20,075 bases of DNA from a bacterium. GTDB taxonomy: Bacteria; Auribacterota; Auribacteria; Auribacterales; Auribacteraceae. Positions 7,243 through 16,156 of the stretch are shown here, piece by piece. Numbering within the stretch: the stretch's first letter is position 1; every line of letters starts with the position of its first letter. The notes under the pieces were generated by a model. It was not told the origin of the DNA. It made no database searches and saw nothing but the letters and a program-made list of their open reading frames with translations. A program made the translations under genes and the position numbers. The stretch covers positions 1-20,075 of the forward strand of contig JAGGZS010000301.1 of the NCBI GenBank assembly GCA_021161885.1. The letters run 5' to 3'.

Positions 7243-8192
7243 TTTGATAAAACCTTTTTCTTATTCTCAATTTGACGGGCAATTTCTGTTGCGGCGGCAA
7301 GGGCTTTACGTCCGTCTTTACCGCTTACTTTGGGCAGGGTATTTGTCTTTATTGATTCAATAAATGACTCTATTTCCAATTTAAGAGGTTCGCCTTTTGT
7401 TAGATCGAGCCTCTGCCTGTTTATCTTATTGCCGTCTTTGGAATAGATAACGCCTTCCTGCGCTTTGTAATCAAGCGAGATATATGTATAAGGCTGGAAA
7501 ATTCTAATTTTTCTCATTTCTTTAAGACTGATTCGGCTTGATGTAATATTAGCTACACAACCACCTTCAAAAGTAACACGCACATTAGCTATATCCTCGG
7601 TGGGGGTTAAGACTTCTACCCCGACAGCGTCCACCTTCTCAATAGGGCGGTTGACGAGATTAAGTATGATATCTAAATCGTGTATCATTAAATCAAGCAC
7701 AACGCTCACATCGCATCCTCTTGGATTGTAAGGAGCAAGGCGATGCACTTCAATAAATTTCGGGTCTTTGATAATTTTCGATAAAGTTATAATAGCCGGA
7801 TTGAAACGCTCTACGTGCCCGACTTGAATAAAAACTTCATTTTTATCCGCGATTTCAATAAGTTTATCTGCTTGTTCAATGGTTGTGCAAATAGGTTTTT
7901 CTATCAATGTATGGATAGAGTTTTTCAGCAGCTGCGAAGCAATTTCATAATGCGCGCTTGTGGGCACAGCGAGAGAGACAGCATCTATATTCATATCTAA
8001 AATATCTTTATAGTTGTTTATCCATAGGGTCTTATTGGATTTGGCAATTTTTTTGCCTCGTTTTTCGTCTATATCCACAATAGCGGCAAGTTCAACATCT
8101 TTTTTTAAGTCCCTATATATTCTGGCATGGTGCTGGCCGAGATGCCCAACGCCTATCACAGCCACACGCAAACGTTTGTTATCATTTTCCAT
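7239..8192 (-). CDS. Gfo/Idh/MocA-family oxidoreductase, GnnA-like (possible UDP-GlcNAc 3-dehydrogenase)
   Basis: This NAD(P)-dependent sugar oxidoreductase has an N-terminal Rossmann fold, VAVIGVGHLGQHHARIY with GxGxxG at residues 14-19, then the family EKP motif (98-100), GHVERFNPAI (125-134), and the DLMIHDLDI active-site segment (167-175; H171 and D172). The C-terminal half is the family's beta-sheet domain. The frame runs 28 codons upstream into lpxI, but the ATG at 8192 has AAGGA ahead of it, sits 22 bases after the lpxI stop, and begins right before the Rossmann strand. This gives 317 residues. Lying between lpxI and lpxB, it is a good candidate for GnnA, which oxidises the 3-OH of UDP-GlcNAc on the way to 3-amino lipid A. 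No GnnB aminotransferase is in the window, so the substrate remains open. Confidence 0.85.
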   Translation of the reverse strand: MENDNKRLRVAVIGVGHLGQHHARIYRDLKKDVELAAIVDIDEKRGKKIAKSNKTLWINNYKDILDMNIDAVSLAVPTSAHYEIASQLLKNSIHTLIEKPICTTIEQADKLIEIADKNEVFIQVGHVERFNPAIITLSKIIKDPKFIEVHRLAPYNPRGCDVSVVLDLMIHDLDIILNLVNRPIEKVDAVGVEVLTPTEDIANVRVTFEGGCVANITSSRISLKEMRKIRIFQPYTYISLDYKAQEGVIYSKDGNKINRQRLDLTKGEPLKLEIESFIESIKTNTLPKVSGKDGRKALAAATEIARQIENKKKVLSN

Positions 8193-8214
8193 TTTATTTG
8201 CATCCTTAATTAAT

Positions 8215-9069
8215 TTAAGAAATATATTGGTCTTCGAAATCAGAAAAATCAAGAGATTTCGCGTCAACCGATACAACAGTTATTTTGTTTTTGTCAGCGA
8301 ATTTTATAATTTCTTCTTTGTCAATAAAAATGGTTTTACCCGCTTCAATAGCTATTACGGCTATATTCGCCTTAACAAGGTTCTCGAATGTTTTTTTGCC
8401 GATAACCGGCACGTCAAAGCGCGTATCCTGTTTTGGTTTGCTTACTTTTACCACAACCGAATTTTTTTTGCCCAGTTCGCCGCCTCTTAAAACAGCTTGG
8501 TCTGTCCCTTCAATAGCCTCTACCGCGAGAACAGTTTTTTTCTTGACCACTACGGTTTGCCCGATATCTATTCCTGCAAGTTTTTTAGCGATAAAAAAAC
8601 CAAACCTGATATCCTCGTTCTGTTGATTTGTTAAATTGCGCGATGTTAACACAGCCGCTTCGGGCATAATGTGTTTTAAATATGTGGTTGAATCAATTAT
8701 GTCAATGCCTGATTTGGTAATCTCATTAGCTATTGCGCCAAGGATACTGTCTGTGCGCCAATCTTTTATTTTAGCTGCGAGGCTGAGCATTTTTAAATCT
8801 AATTTCAGGTTAGAAAGCACAAGATTATGGGCTATTTTACCGATAAACACAGCTTGTTTAACATCGTTTTTAGTAAAAAAATCTATTAATTTAGCTAACT
8901 GCCCAAGCCCGACCCATATAATTGCGTCAACATAATTTGATAAAGACGGGTCAGTCTGCCCCTTGAACGCAACAGCGTATATTTGGTCAATACCTTGCGC
9001 GCGGGCTTGCTTTGCTGTAATAAAAGGCAGATTGCCTTCACCGGCTATAATACCCAGTTTGCTATTCAT
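8215..9069 (-). CDS. lpxI: UDP-2,3-diacylglucosamine pyrophosphatase, LpxI type
   Basis: LpxI hydrolyses UDP-2,3-diacylglucosamine to lipid X and UMP by attack on the alpha phosphate, replacing LpxH in many bacteria. The 284-residue length is as in the Caulobacter enzyme. Visible marks are LGIIAGEGNLPF at the N terminus (5-16), AVFIGKIAHNLV (73-84), the WRTDSILGAIA segment (104-114), LAVEAIEGTDQAVLRGGEL (181-199) and DTRFDVPVIGKKTF (215-228), with conserved acidic residues D215 and D219. It lies 15 bases after lpxA. The ATG at 9069 has only a distant AGGA (13 bases), so initiation may depend on coupling with lpxA. No LpxH or LpxG homologue is seen here. Confidence 0.93.
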   Translation of the reverse strand: MNSKLGIIAGEGNLPFITAKQARAQGIDQIYAVAFKGQTDPSLSNYVDAIIWVGLGQLAKLIDFFTKNDVKQAVFIGKIAHNLVLSNLKLDLKMLSLAAKIKDWRTDSILGAIANEITKSGIDIIDSTTYLKHIMPEAAVLTSRNLTNQQNEDIRFGFFIAKKLAGIDIGQTVVVKKKTVLAVEAIEGTDQAVLRGGELGKKNSVVVKVSKPKQDTRFDVPVIGKKTFENLVKANIAVIAIEAGKTIFIDKEEIIKFADKNKITVVSVDAKSLDFSDFEDQYIS

Positions 9070-9084
9070 AATTGGTTCGGTTTC

Positions 9085-9858
9085 CTATTTCGATATGCCT
9101 CGGGAAGATAGTTCTATAAAATTAATAATAGATTTAATTTCTTCGTAAGAACCAAGTTCATTTTTTAAATCTTCAACTGCTTTTGAGGTATTCATTTTTG
9201 AACGGAACAGAATTTTATGCGCCTTTTTTATTCTAAGTATAGTTTCCCTGTCAAAACCTTTTCTTTTCAGTCCGATTAAATTTATTCCCCGAACAAGGGC
9301 GGGATGTCCGTCTGCCATCATAAAAGGCGGTATATCCTGAACGACTTTTGAGCATCCGCCTATAATAGCCATTTCACCGATTTTACAAAATTGGTGAATA
9401 GCCACAACACCGCCTATAATAGCCCTGTCTCCAACAGTTATATGTCCTGCAAGCGTACCTAAATTCGCTACTATAATATTGTTTCCAAAAATACAGTCAT
9501 GCGCAATATGAGAGCCAACCATAAAAAGGTTATTATCGCCTATTTTAGTAATTCCGCCTCCGCCTTCAGTGCCTATGTTCATCGTTACATATTCTCTTAT
9601 GGTATTGTTGTTTCCTATTTTGAGATATGCTTGCTCGCCGTGATATTTTAAGTCTTGAGAGATTGCGCCTATAGAAGCGAACTGGAAAATTTTATTGCCT
9701 TCACCGATTTCAGTCCATCCCTCAATTACCACATGAGGGGATATTACAGTGTTTTTTCCGATTTTAACGTTTTCACCTACTATCGAATAAGGACCAATCT
9801 CAACACCCTGCCCAATTTGGGCGTTCGGATGAACGACAGCGGTTTTATGAATTTTCAT
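9085..9858 (-). CDS. lpxA: UDP-GlcNAc (or UDP-GlcNAc3N) O/N-acyltransferase LpxA
   Basis: LpxA performs the first step of lipid A synthesis, transferring a hydroxyacyl chain from acyl carrier protein to the 3 position of the sugar nucleotide. The 257-residue product has a left-handed beta helix of hexapeptide repeats (about residues 1-185) followed by a helical C-terminal domain with GINLIGLKRKGF. The catalytic histidine is H120 in SHIAHDC. H155 in IHQFC and G168 in IIGGCS align with E. coli H160 and G173. The latter is the acyl-chain ruler, so a fairly long acyl chain is expected (inference). Starting at the ATG at 9858 after AGAGG, it lies 38 bases from fabZ. If the nearby oxidoreductase is GnnA, the true acceptor may be the 3-amino sugar. 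Confidence 0.96.
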   Translation of the reverse strand: MKIHKTAVVHPNAQIGQGVEIGPYSIVGENVKIGKNTVISPHVVIEGWTEIGEGNKIFQFASIGAISQDLKYHGEQAYLKIGNNNTIREYVTMNIGTEGGGGITKIGDNNLFMVGSHIAHDCIFGNNIIVANLGTLAGHITVGDRAIIGGVVAIHQFCKIGEMAIIGGCSKVVQDIPPFMMADGHPALVRGINLIGLKRKGFDRETILRIKKAHKILFRSKMNTSKAVEDLKNELGSYEEIKSIINFIELSSRGISK

Positions 9859-9896
9859 ATATAAAAGACCTCTTTAAAAAATAGTATTATTTTTTA

Positions 9897-10391
9897 TCAA
9901 TTGGTTTTGGATTGTTTTGTGTCGGGATCAATAATGGAAAACAGAAGCACAGCTTCGCAAACCACTTTTCCGTCGACTTTAGCCGTACCTTTAACTTTGC
10001 CTGTTCTGGTTTTCCAACGGATAACATCGGCTTCAAGCATTAACTGGTCGCCCGGTACAACCGGTTTTCTGAATTTCACGCCGTCAATCCCCATAAAAAA
10101 AGCTAATTTACCTATGTTTTCAGGTTTCTGCAGCATCAGCACACCCGCGACCTGTGCGAGAGCTTCAACTATCAACACACCCGGCATGACCGGAAAAGAC
10201 GGGAAATGACCCTGAAAAAAAGCTTCGTTGATAGTTAAATTTTTTAATCCCACAATTCTTTTATCCGGGATCATTTCCAATATTCTATCCACTAAAAGAA
10301 AAGGGTAGCGGTGCGGTAATATTTCTCTAATTTTTTGGACATCAAAATCAGTTAGATTTTTCTGCTGATTTTCCCCATTAATTGCGTCCAT
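9897..10391 (-). CDS. fabZ: 3-hydroxyacyl-ACP dehydratase
   Basis: FabZ is the hot-dog fold dehydratase of fatty acid elongation and competes with LpxA for hydroxyacyl-ACP. It has IREILPHRYPFLLVDRI, the active-site histidine H62 in QGHFPSFPVMPG, E76 in VEALAQVAGVL, and the downstream FFMGIDGVKFRKPVVPGD. At 164 residues it is slightly longer than the E. coli protein because of an N-terminal lead of about 15 residues; the ATG at 10391 is supported by AGGAG 8 bases ahead. It lies between lpxC and lpxA. In some lineages LpxC and FabZ are fused into one protein, but here they are separate genes 45 bases apart. Confidence 0.96.
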   Translation of the reverse strand: MDAINGENQQKNLTDFDVQKIREILPHRYPFLLVDRILEMIPDKRIVGLKNLTINEAFFQGHFPSFPVMPGVLIVEALAQVAGVLMLQKPENIGKLAFFMGIDGVKFRKPVVPGDQLMLEADVIRWKTRTGKVKGTAKVDGKVVCEAVLLFSIIDPDTKQSKTN

Positions 10392-10436
10392 GATGTAATC
10401 TCCTATTTTTCTTAGTTGTATAGCCTTGCTTCGTAA

Positions 10437-11300
10437 TTAAGTTCGAAGCCGGCAGTCGCTTTTTGTTTTCATATATGCCTGATATAATTTCCGGGTTAAT
10501 TTTAAATTTGCCGCGTGCCCTGATTTTATAGCTATGATATGGCATTTGAGCGGTAACCCGAGTAAATATGTATCTCCAATAAGATCAAGAATTTTATGGC
10601 GTACAAATTCGTTATGAAACCTTAATTTTTCTTTTGAAAAAATCGCGTCATCGCCGATTACTACAGCGTTGTCAAGACTACCGCCTTTTATCAACCCTTG
10701 ATCCATAAGAGCCGCTACGTCGCTATAAAAACAGAAAGTTCGCGAACAAGCTATTTCGTTAAGGAATGAATCCTGTGTAATATCAAGGCTTAAATATTGA
10801 TCTTTAAGTTTCGGATGAGAAAAAGAAACGGTATAAGAAATTTTAAATCCATCATAAGGCAATACAACTAAAATTACTTCGTTTTCTCTTACATAAATCG
10901 GTTCCTGCGGTTTAAAAACATCAATTTTTTCCGGCTGGTCAATAACCCCAGCCTGTTTTATCAGGTTAATGAACGAAAGTGAACTTCCGTCATCAACAGG
11001 CGGTTCATTGGAATTGATTTCAATAATCGCGTTTGTTATTCCAAAACCAGATAAAGCCGCTAAAACATGTTCAACCGTATGGACGTCGGCCCCGTTTTCG
11101 CCTATAGTAGTTCCGCGCTGATAACTAATAACATTGTTTATATCAGCGCGAACTTCCGGTTTGCCGGGTAAATCAACCCGTATAAATTTAATACCGCAAT
11201 TAGGAGGAGCGGGGGTAAAAACAAGTTCAACCCTGTTGCCGGTATGAACACCTATACCTGAAATACCGGCTTTTTTCTTGAATGTGCGTTGTTGTCTCAT
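10437..11300 (-). CDS. lpxC: UDP-3-O-acyl-N-acetylglucosamine deacetylase
   Basis: LpxC is the zinc-dependent deacetylase that commits the cell to lipid A synthesis. The 287 residues show GIGVHTGNRVELVF near the start, the first zinc histidine H78 preceded by the catalytic glutamate E77 (HTVEHVLAAL), the PPVDDGSS loop (100-107), CSRTFCFYSDV, GGSLDNAVVI, the zinc residues H235 and D239 in FVRHKILDLIGD, and the general acid H262 in KSGHAANLKL. It is a little shorter at the C terminus than the roughly 305-residue E. coli enzyme. The ATG follows AAGGA by 6 bases. It sits between skp and fabZ, the place where lpxD is found in many proteobacteria. Confidence 0.96.
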   Translation of the reverse strand: MRQQRTFKKKAGISGIGVHTGNRVELVFTPAPPNCGIKFIRVDLPGKPEVRADINNVISYQRGTTIGENGADVHTVEHVLAALSGFGITNAIIEINSNEPPVDDGSSLSFINLIKQAGVIDQPEKIDVFKPQEPIYVRENEVILVVLPYDGFKISYTVSFSHPKLKDQYLSLDITQDSFLNEIACSRTFCFYSDVAALMDQGLIKGGSLDNAVVIGDDAIFSKEKLRFHNEFVRHKILDLIGDTYLLGLPLKCHIIAIKSGHAANLKLTRKLYQAYMKTKSDCRLRT

Positions 11301-11309
11301 TATTTTTCC

Positions 11310-11936
11310 TTATTCGGTTTCAAGACTTTTAGGCATTTCGTTATCCATCTCTTGGTCTTCAGCTGCTTCAGTTTTTTTATTTAATTGCTCAAGTTCTTCT
11401 TTATGCCCTTTGTTTAAAGCCTCAATAATCTGTTCCGTTAAATCGTATTTATCGTTACCGTAAAGAATGATAAATTGATCTAATGTAGGGCTTGCCAGAC
11501 GTTTACGAATAATATAGTCGAAACCGCCAGCTTTGCCTTGTTTTTCAATTTCCACATAAATTTCATCGAATATTTCATTCATGGTATTGATGGCTTTGCG
11601 CTGGAAATCTCTTTTAGTTCTATCTCTACTGCCTTGAGCTTCGGCTATTTTTGCTTGAAGAAGTTTTTGTTTTTCCGTTCTCGCGTCATCGGATAAAAGT
11701 TCCATTTCTTGTTTTATTCTGTTTATTTCATCAACTTTTTCTTTAAAATTTGTTTCTTCCTGACTTAGTTCTTCTTTAATTTGCAGCTGATAAACTTGGG
11801 TTTTGTAAAATCTTTTTGCCACTTCATCTAAATCTACAAAGCCTATTTTACCCGATTGGGCAAAAAGTGAAGAACTGAGCCCGATTATTAAAGTTAAAGC
11901 AATACCAAAGATAGATTTTTTAAAAATGTTTGACAT
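11310..11936 (-). CDS. skp: Periplasmic OmpH/Skp-type chaperone
   Basis: Skp-family proteins form trimers with long coiled-coil arms that hold unfolded outer-membrane proteins in the periplasm. The 208-residue product has a signal peptide: a positively charged start (FKKS), a hydrophobic core at residues 10-24, and likely cleavage after A26 (LFA-QS). The mature protein begins with the typical strand KIGFVDLDEVAKRF. Residues about 45-130 are a charged coiled coil, followed by the return helix and FDYIIRKR. A short acidic tail (from about 185) is unusual. AAGGAG lies 5-6 bases before the ATG. It lies 40 bases after bamA and 9 bases before lpxC; the bamA-skp pairing is widely conserved. Confidence 0.9.
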   Translation of the reverse strand: MSNIFKKSIFGIALTLIIGLSSSLFAQSGKIGFVDLDEVAKRFYKTQVYQLQIKEELSQEETNFKEKVDEINRIKQEMELLSDDARTEKQKLLQAKIAEAQGSRDRTKRDFQRKAINTMNEIFDEIYVEIEKQGKAGGFDYIIRKRLASPTLDQFIILYGNDKYDLTEQIIEALNKGHKEELEQLNKKTEAAEDQEMDNEMPKSLETE

Positions 11937-11976
11937 AACAACTCTCCTTTTTTGATGCGTTAGATTTTTATAACTA

Positions 11977-14304
11977 TTAAAATGATGTGCCCATATTAAA
12001 GTGAAATCTTGGTTTAGCGTCGTCTTTTGTTAAATCGTTAGTTATTATAGGGAATCCGTAATCCAATTTTATAGGGCCAATTGGTAAATTCAGTCTTACA
12101 CCAAAACCGGCGCCTACGTTACTGTCGAATAAAATATCGCTTAAATTATCCGCTACATTACCTGTGTCAATAAATAGGGCGCCTTTAACCCTTTCAACTA
12201 TAGGAAATAAATATTCACAAGAGAAAAAGGACATATGTTTAGCTCCAAGAGGTTCGTCGTATACGTCTTTAGGGCTGATTTCCCGATACTCAAACCCGCG
12301 GACAGTGTTGGAACCGCCTAAGAACATCCTGTCAAAAATAGGTACTCTGCCTCCGCTGAAAGAGCCTGTAAACCCTAACCCGTTTTTTAAATGCAGTATA
12401 TGCTTTGGAAACATGGAGAAGGGTGCAAAATATAGTGAATTTGTCAAATCAAACCTTACATAATTTTCAGTTCCGCCGGATAATTTAAGGACTGCTACAG
12501 TTTTACCGCCTTTAGATGGAAAAACTATCTTGTCTCTCGTATCGCGAGTGAATTTAAATGATACAGCCGCAACGTCGTAACTCCCTTTTTCTTTCTGAAG
12601 CTCCGGTGAAGCGCCGTGGTCAACCTTAATATCAATATTTTCTAATGTTAGTATTACCTCCCCCCGATTAAACATGCTTATTGATTTGCCGAGCCTGAAA
12701 TTTACTCCGACGCGTTCTTCATCGTAATCGTCGCTGAAATAATCGTTTTTATCAACAAAAGCATCGAATCCGAACATAAGTTTTTTATCAAGAAAATAGG
12801 GTTCGACAAAACTCAATAGAAAATTTACGCGTTTACTGCCGCCTTCAAAACGTATCCTGAATTTCTGTCCGGCTCCCTGAAAATTTTTAAAATTAAATAA
12901 GTCGAAATTGGACTGGCTGATTTCAGCGAATCCTACTAATGAATCTATCGAGCTGAACCCTGCCCCGAAACTAAGAGAGCCGGTTTTTTTCTCATTAACA
13001 TTGAATGTTAGATTCTTCTTTGCCGGATCGTCCGCATCAGAGATAGATATATCAATTTTATCAAAAAAGCCTAAATTACTTAACCTTTTCTGGCTGATTT
13101 TTATTTTTTCCCCGTTAAATATTTCACCCGGATTAATTAAAAGTTCCCGCCTGATAACTTTGTCTTTTGTTTTATAGTTTCCTTTAATATTAATTTTATT
13201 GACGTGATAAAGTGATCCTTCAACAAGAGAAAACGTAATATCCATTTTTTCTGATTTTGGGCTAAATAAAACCTTATTTATAATTCGAACTTCAATATAA
13301 CCTCGATTCATATAGAATTTTTTTATTGCCTGAGTATCTTTTGTTAATTTTTCCGGTGAATAAAGAGTATTGGGTTTTGAAATAACAAGTTCCTCAAGTG
13401 ATTTTGTCGGAAAAAGGGTATTACCTAAAATATCTATGGAGCCAACCTGATACGTCGGTCCTTCCTCAATTATAATGATAAGTTCAATTTTATTTTTCTC
13501 AGGGGTTACATTTCGTTTCACATTTTTTATTTTTGCGTCAAGATATCCTTTATAATGATAAAAATTTTGGAGCTGATTTAAATCTTCGGCAAACTGTTCC
13601 TCGTTCAGGATTCCAGTTTTCAGCAAAACATTTAAAGGCCATATAGATTCTGTTTTCGTTTTCATTATTCTTTTCAGCATTTTAGGTTTAAATGCTTTGA
13701 CGCCTTCAAAAGATATTTTCTTCACTTTTAATTGGCGTCCTTCATCTATAATTATTTTCAATGCCGCCTCGTTAGTATCTTCTTTAATATCTAACCGGTA
13801 GTCAACTTCTACTTGCGGGTAACCTTTTTCTATATATTTGCTTGTTATAGCGAGGATATCCTGCTTGATTTTTCCTTCATCTGCCGGATCGCCGACTTTT
13901 GAGCTAACAGCTTTTTTCAGGGCATTTTTTTTTATTTTTTTGTTTCCGACAAAAATAATTTCAGTGAGTATCGGTTTTTCCTGAAGGGTAATTGTAAGTG
14001 TTATGCCGTCGGTTTGTTTTTCTGTTTCAAAGTCAATCATAGAAAAGTTACCTGTGGCATAAAGGTCTTTGATGTCTGCTTTTACTACGCTTGGATAAAA
14101 ATATCTGCCTTCTCTGCTTCGTATTTTATTGATTACATATTCTTCGGTTAAAGATTTTAAACCGATAATTTTTATTTTTTGTATAACATCTTCATTTTTC
14201 TGGGCATATACCGGTAGGATATATAAATTTCCTGTCAAAAGAGATAAAACCATAAAAATAGATAATGGAGCCGAAATAATTTTAGTCTTAAAAAAATTAA
14301 TCAA
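11977..14304 (-). CDS. bamA: Outer-membrane protein assembly factor BamA
   Basis: BamA is the Omp85-family core of the machine that folds beta-barrel proteins into the outer membrane. The 775-residue product has a signal peptide (cleavage probably after A34, VYA-Q) and five POTRA domains (about 40-112, 113-190, 191-283, 284-364 and 365-440), recognisable by repeated openings such as IQKIKIIGLKSL, ILTEIIFVGNKKI and VNKINIKGNYKT. A 16-strand barrel follows, with the VRGF motif at 668-671 and a terminal phenylalanine. The start is a TTG at 14304: GGAG lies 11 bases ahead, no other start codon is in frame upstream, and later ATGs would destroy the signal peptide. The gap to dnaB is 27 bases. Confidence 0.95.
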   Translation of the reverse strand: MINFFKTKIISAPLSIFMVLSLLTGNLYILPVYAQKNEDVIQKIKIIGLKSLTEEYVINKIRSREGRYFYPSVVKADIKDLYATGNFSMIDFETEKQTDGITLTITLQEKPILTEIIFVGNKKIKKNALKKAVSSKVGDPADEGKIKQDILAITSKYIEKGYPQVEVDYRLDIKEDTNEAALKIIIDEGRQLKVKKISFEGVKAFKPKMLKRIMKTKTESIWPLNVLLKTGILNEEQFAEDLNQLQNFYHYKGYLDAKIKNVKRNVTPEKNKIELIIIIEEGPTYQVGSIDILGNTLFPTKSLEELVISKPNTLYSPEKLTKDTQAIKKFYMNRGYIEVRIINKVLFSPKSEKMDITFSLVEGSLYHVNKINIKGNYKTKDKVIRRELLINPGEIFNGEKIKISQKRLSNLGFFDKIDISISDADDPAKKNLTFNVNEKKTGSLSFGAGFSSIDSLVGFAEISQSNFDLFNFKNFQGAGQKFRIRFEGGSKRVNFLLSFVEPYFLDKKLMFGFDAFVDKNDYFSDDYDEERVGVNFRLGKSISMFNRGEVILTLENIDIKVDHGASPELQKEKGSYDVAAVSFKFTRDTRDKIVFPSKGGKTVAVLKLSGGTENYVRFDLTNSLYFAPFSMFPKHILHLKNGLGFTGSFSGGRVPIFDRMFLGGSNTVRGFEYREISPKDVYDEPLGAKHMSFFSCEYLFPIVERVKGALFIDTGNVADNLSDILFDSNVGAGFGVRLNLPIGPIKLDYGFPIITNDLTKDDAKPRFHFNMGTSF

Positions 14305-14331
14305 TTCTATATTATCTCCGTATTTAATTTG

Positions 14332-15669
14332 TTAGTCGTCGTCTCTTGAAACAAAATTTTCGAATCTGGCAAATTTGTTTATAAAAGTTAAGGTAATGTC
14401 GCCTACAGGCCCGTTTCTTTGTTTAGCGATGATAACGTCCGCTTCACCCGGTCTTACTGTTTTGTCATAATATTCAGGGCGAACCATAAGTATAACAACA
14501 TCAGCATCCTGCTCAATAGCGCCTGACTCGCGCAAATCCGATAACATAGGTCTGTGGTCTGTTCTTGATTCCACAGATCTGTTAAGCTGGGACAACACAA
14601 TAACCGGTACCCTAAGTTCACGGGCAAGCGCCTTTAACGCCCGTGATATTTCCGATATTTCCTGTTGCCGGCTTTCAATTCGTTTGCCATGCGCCTGCAT
14701 AAGCTGTAAATAGTCGATTATAACAAGCTGTATATCATCTGACGCTTTAAGCCGCCTTGCTTTCGCCCTTAATTCCATAAGCGAAATAGCGGGAGTATCA
14801 TCTATAAATATTTTCGTTTCCGACAACCTGCTTGCCGCTTCCACAATAGTAGGCCAGTCTTCACGTTCTAAAAAGCCGCTTCTTATTTTACTGTAGTCAA
14901 CACGGGCTAAAGAACAAAGCATACGCTGTATTAACTGTTCTTTAGACATCTCAAGGCTGAATATAGCAATAGGCGCGTCCGCTTCAATAGCGGCGTGTTC
15001 AGCAATGTTTAAAGCAAGAGCTGTTTTACCCATTGATGGACGGCCTGCTATCACTATTAAGTCTGAAGGCTGCAGACCTGAAGTTTTTTTATCCAAATCA
15101 GCGTAACCTGTTGGAGTGCCTGTTATGAGTTTTTTATGTGTTACAGCTTTATCAAGTAATTCAAGAGTTGTCTTTAAAATTCCTTTCGCATCCGAAAAAT
15201 CTCGCGTAACTTTTAACTGGCTTAGTTCAAAAATATACTTTTCGGCCTGGTCTAAAAGGTCTTCCGCTTCAGCGTCCGGTTTATAGCATTCTTGAATAAT
15301 AGTTGTTGTGATTCTCAGTAAATTACGAATAATCTGTTTTTCGAAAACTATATTTAAATAGTTTTCAATATGTGCCGCTGAAGGTACTGAATTAACAACA
15401 GAGGCAATATATGTGGCCCCGCCTATTTTATCGAGTTGCCCTTTTTTTTTAAATTCGTTTGTCAAAGTAAGCATATCAATCGGTATGGACCGGTCGAACA
15501 GTTCCACAATAGTATTGAAAATTTCCTTATGCGCATCCTTATAAAATGCTTTCTCAGTAATAAGTTCGGTCGCTTTAATCACAGCGTCCGTACTTAACAG
15601 CATAGACCCCAAAACCGCCATTTCGGCTTCGATATTTTGTGGAGGAACTTTTTCAAGAGTAGTTTCCAA
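14332..15669 (-). CDS. dnaB: Replicative DNA helicase DnaB
   Basis: DnaB is the hexameric 5'-3' helicase that unwinds DNA at the replication fork and recruits primase. The N-terminal domain (residues 8-105) begins PPQNIEAEMAVLGSMLL. A linker helix precedes the RecA-like motor with Walker A GRPSMGKTA (209-217), SLEMSKEQL, Walker B LVIIDYLQL (315-323), RELRVPVIVLSQLNR and AKQRNGPVG (415-423) with the arginine finger region. The length of 445 is normal and there is no intein. The start is a TTG at 15669 with GAGG 6 bases ahead; the first ATG (codon 17) would remove conserved N-terminal sequence. It follows rplI by 18 bases, a common pairing. Confidence 0.96.
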   Translation of the reverse strand: METTLEKVPPQNIEAEMAVLGSMLLSTDAVIKATELITEKAFYKDAHKEIFNTIVELFDRSIPIDMLTLTNEFKKKGQLDKIGGATYIASVVNSVPSAAHIENYLNIVFEKQIIRNLLRITTTIIQECYKPDAEAEDLLDQAEKYIFELSQLKVTRDFSDAKGILKTTLELLDKAVTHKKLITGTPTGYADLDKKTSGLQPSDLIVIAGRPSMGKTALALNIAEHAAIEADAPIAIFSLEMSKEQLIQRMLCSLARVDYSKIRSGFLEREDWPTIVEAASRLSETKIFIDDTPAISLMELRAKARRLKASDDIQLVIIDYLQLMQAHGKRIESRQQEISEISRALKALARELRVPVIVLSQLNRSVESRTDHRPMLSDLRESGAIEQDADVVILMVRPEYYDKTVRPGEADVIIAKQRNGPVGDITLTFINKFARFENFVSRDDD

Positions 15670-15687
15670 GTGATACCTCGGATAAAA

Positions 15688-16131
15688 TTATTCTTTAACA
15701 ACCCAGACTTTTATTACAGCAGTTACTTCAGGATGCAGCTTGATATCAACTGTAAAAACACCAAGCTCTTTTATGGGCTCGTCAAGATGTATTTTTCTCC
15801 TGTCAACCTCAATACCTTCATTGCTAAGAGTTTTAGCTATATCCTGAGTGGTTACCGAACCGAATAATTTTTCATCTTCACCCACTTGAACAGGTATTGT
15901 GCAGGAAAGAGTCGTGATTTTTTCCGCGAGCTTTTGAGCCGCTTGCACTTCTTTCTTTTCGCGAGTTAGCTGGCGACGTTTAATATCGTTAATTTTTTTA
16001 AGATTAGAACTGTTGGCTTGTATAGCGAACCCTTGTGGAATTAGAAAATTGCGTGCATATCCATCGGCAACGGTTACAACATCGCCTTCTACGCCCATTT
16101 TTTTTACAGCCTCTATAAGAATTATTTCCAT
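15688..16131 (-). CDS. rplI: 50S ribosomal protein L9
   Basis: L9 is a two-domain protein joined by a long helix that reaches out from the large subunit near L1 and affects frame maintenance. The 147 residues show the rRNA-binding N-terminal domain, MEIILIEAVKKMGVEGDVV and VADGYARNFLIPQGFA (residues 1-37), the connecting helix (about 41-75) and a C-terminal domain with DEKLFGSVTTQDIA and GVFTVDIKLHPEVTA. AAGGAGA lies 9 bases before the ATG. It lies in the classical rpsF-rpsR-rplI-dnaB order, 25 bases after rpsR. Confidence 0.97.
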   Translation of the reverse strand: MEIILIEAVKKMGVEGDVVTVADGYARNFLIPQGFAIQANSSNLKKINDIKRRQLTREKKEVQAAQKLAEKITTLSCTIPVQVGEDEKLFGSVTTQDIAKTLSNEGIEVDRRKIHLDEPIKELGVFTVDIKLHPEVTAVIKVWVVKE

Positions 16132-16156
16132 TTTTTAAAATCTCCTTAGCCTTAAA

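Noticed and set aside
8193..8276. N-terminal extension of the oxidoreductase (28 codons)
   Set aside because: It would overlap lpxI by 62 bases, has an unlikely N terminus for a Rossmann protein, and the ATG at 8192 has its own ribosome site.
8014..8490. 158-codon plus-strand open frame across lpxI and the oxidoreductase
   Set aside because: Antisense shadow of conserved genes, with Phe/Tyr-rich composition typical of reversed AT-rich coding sequence.
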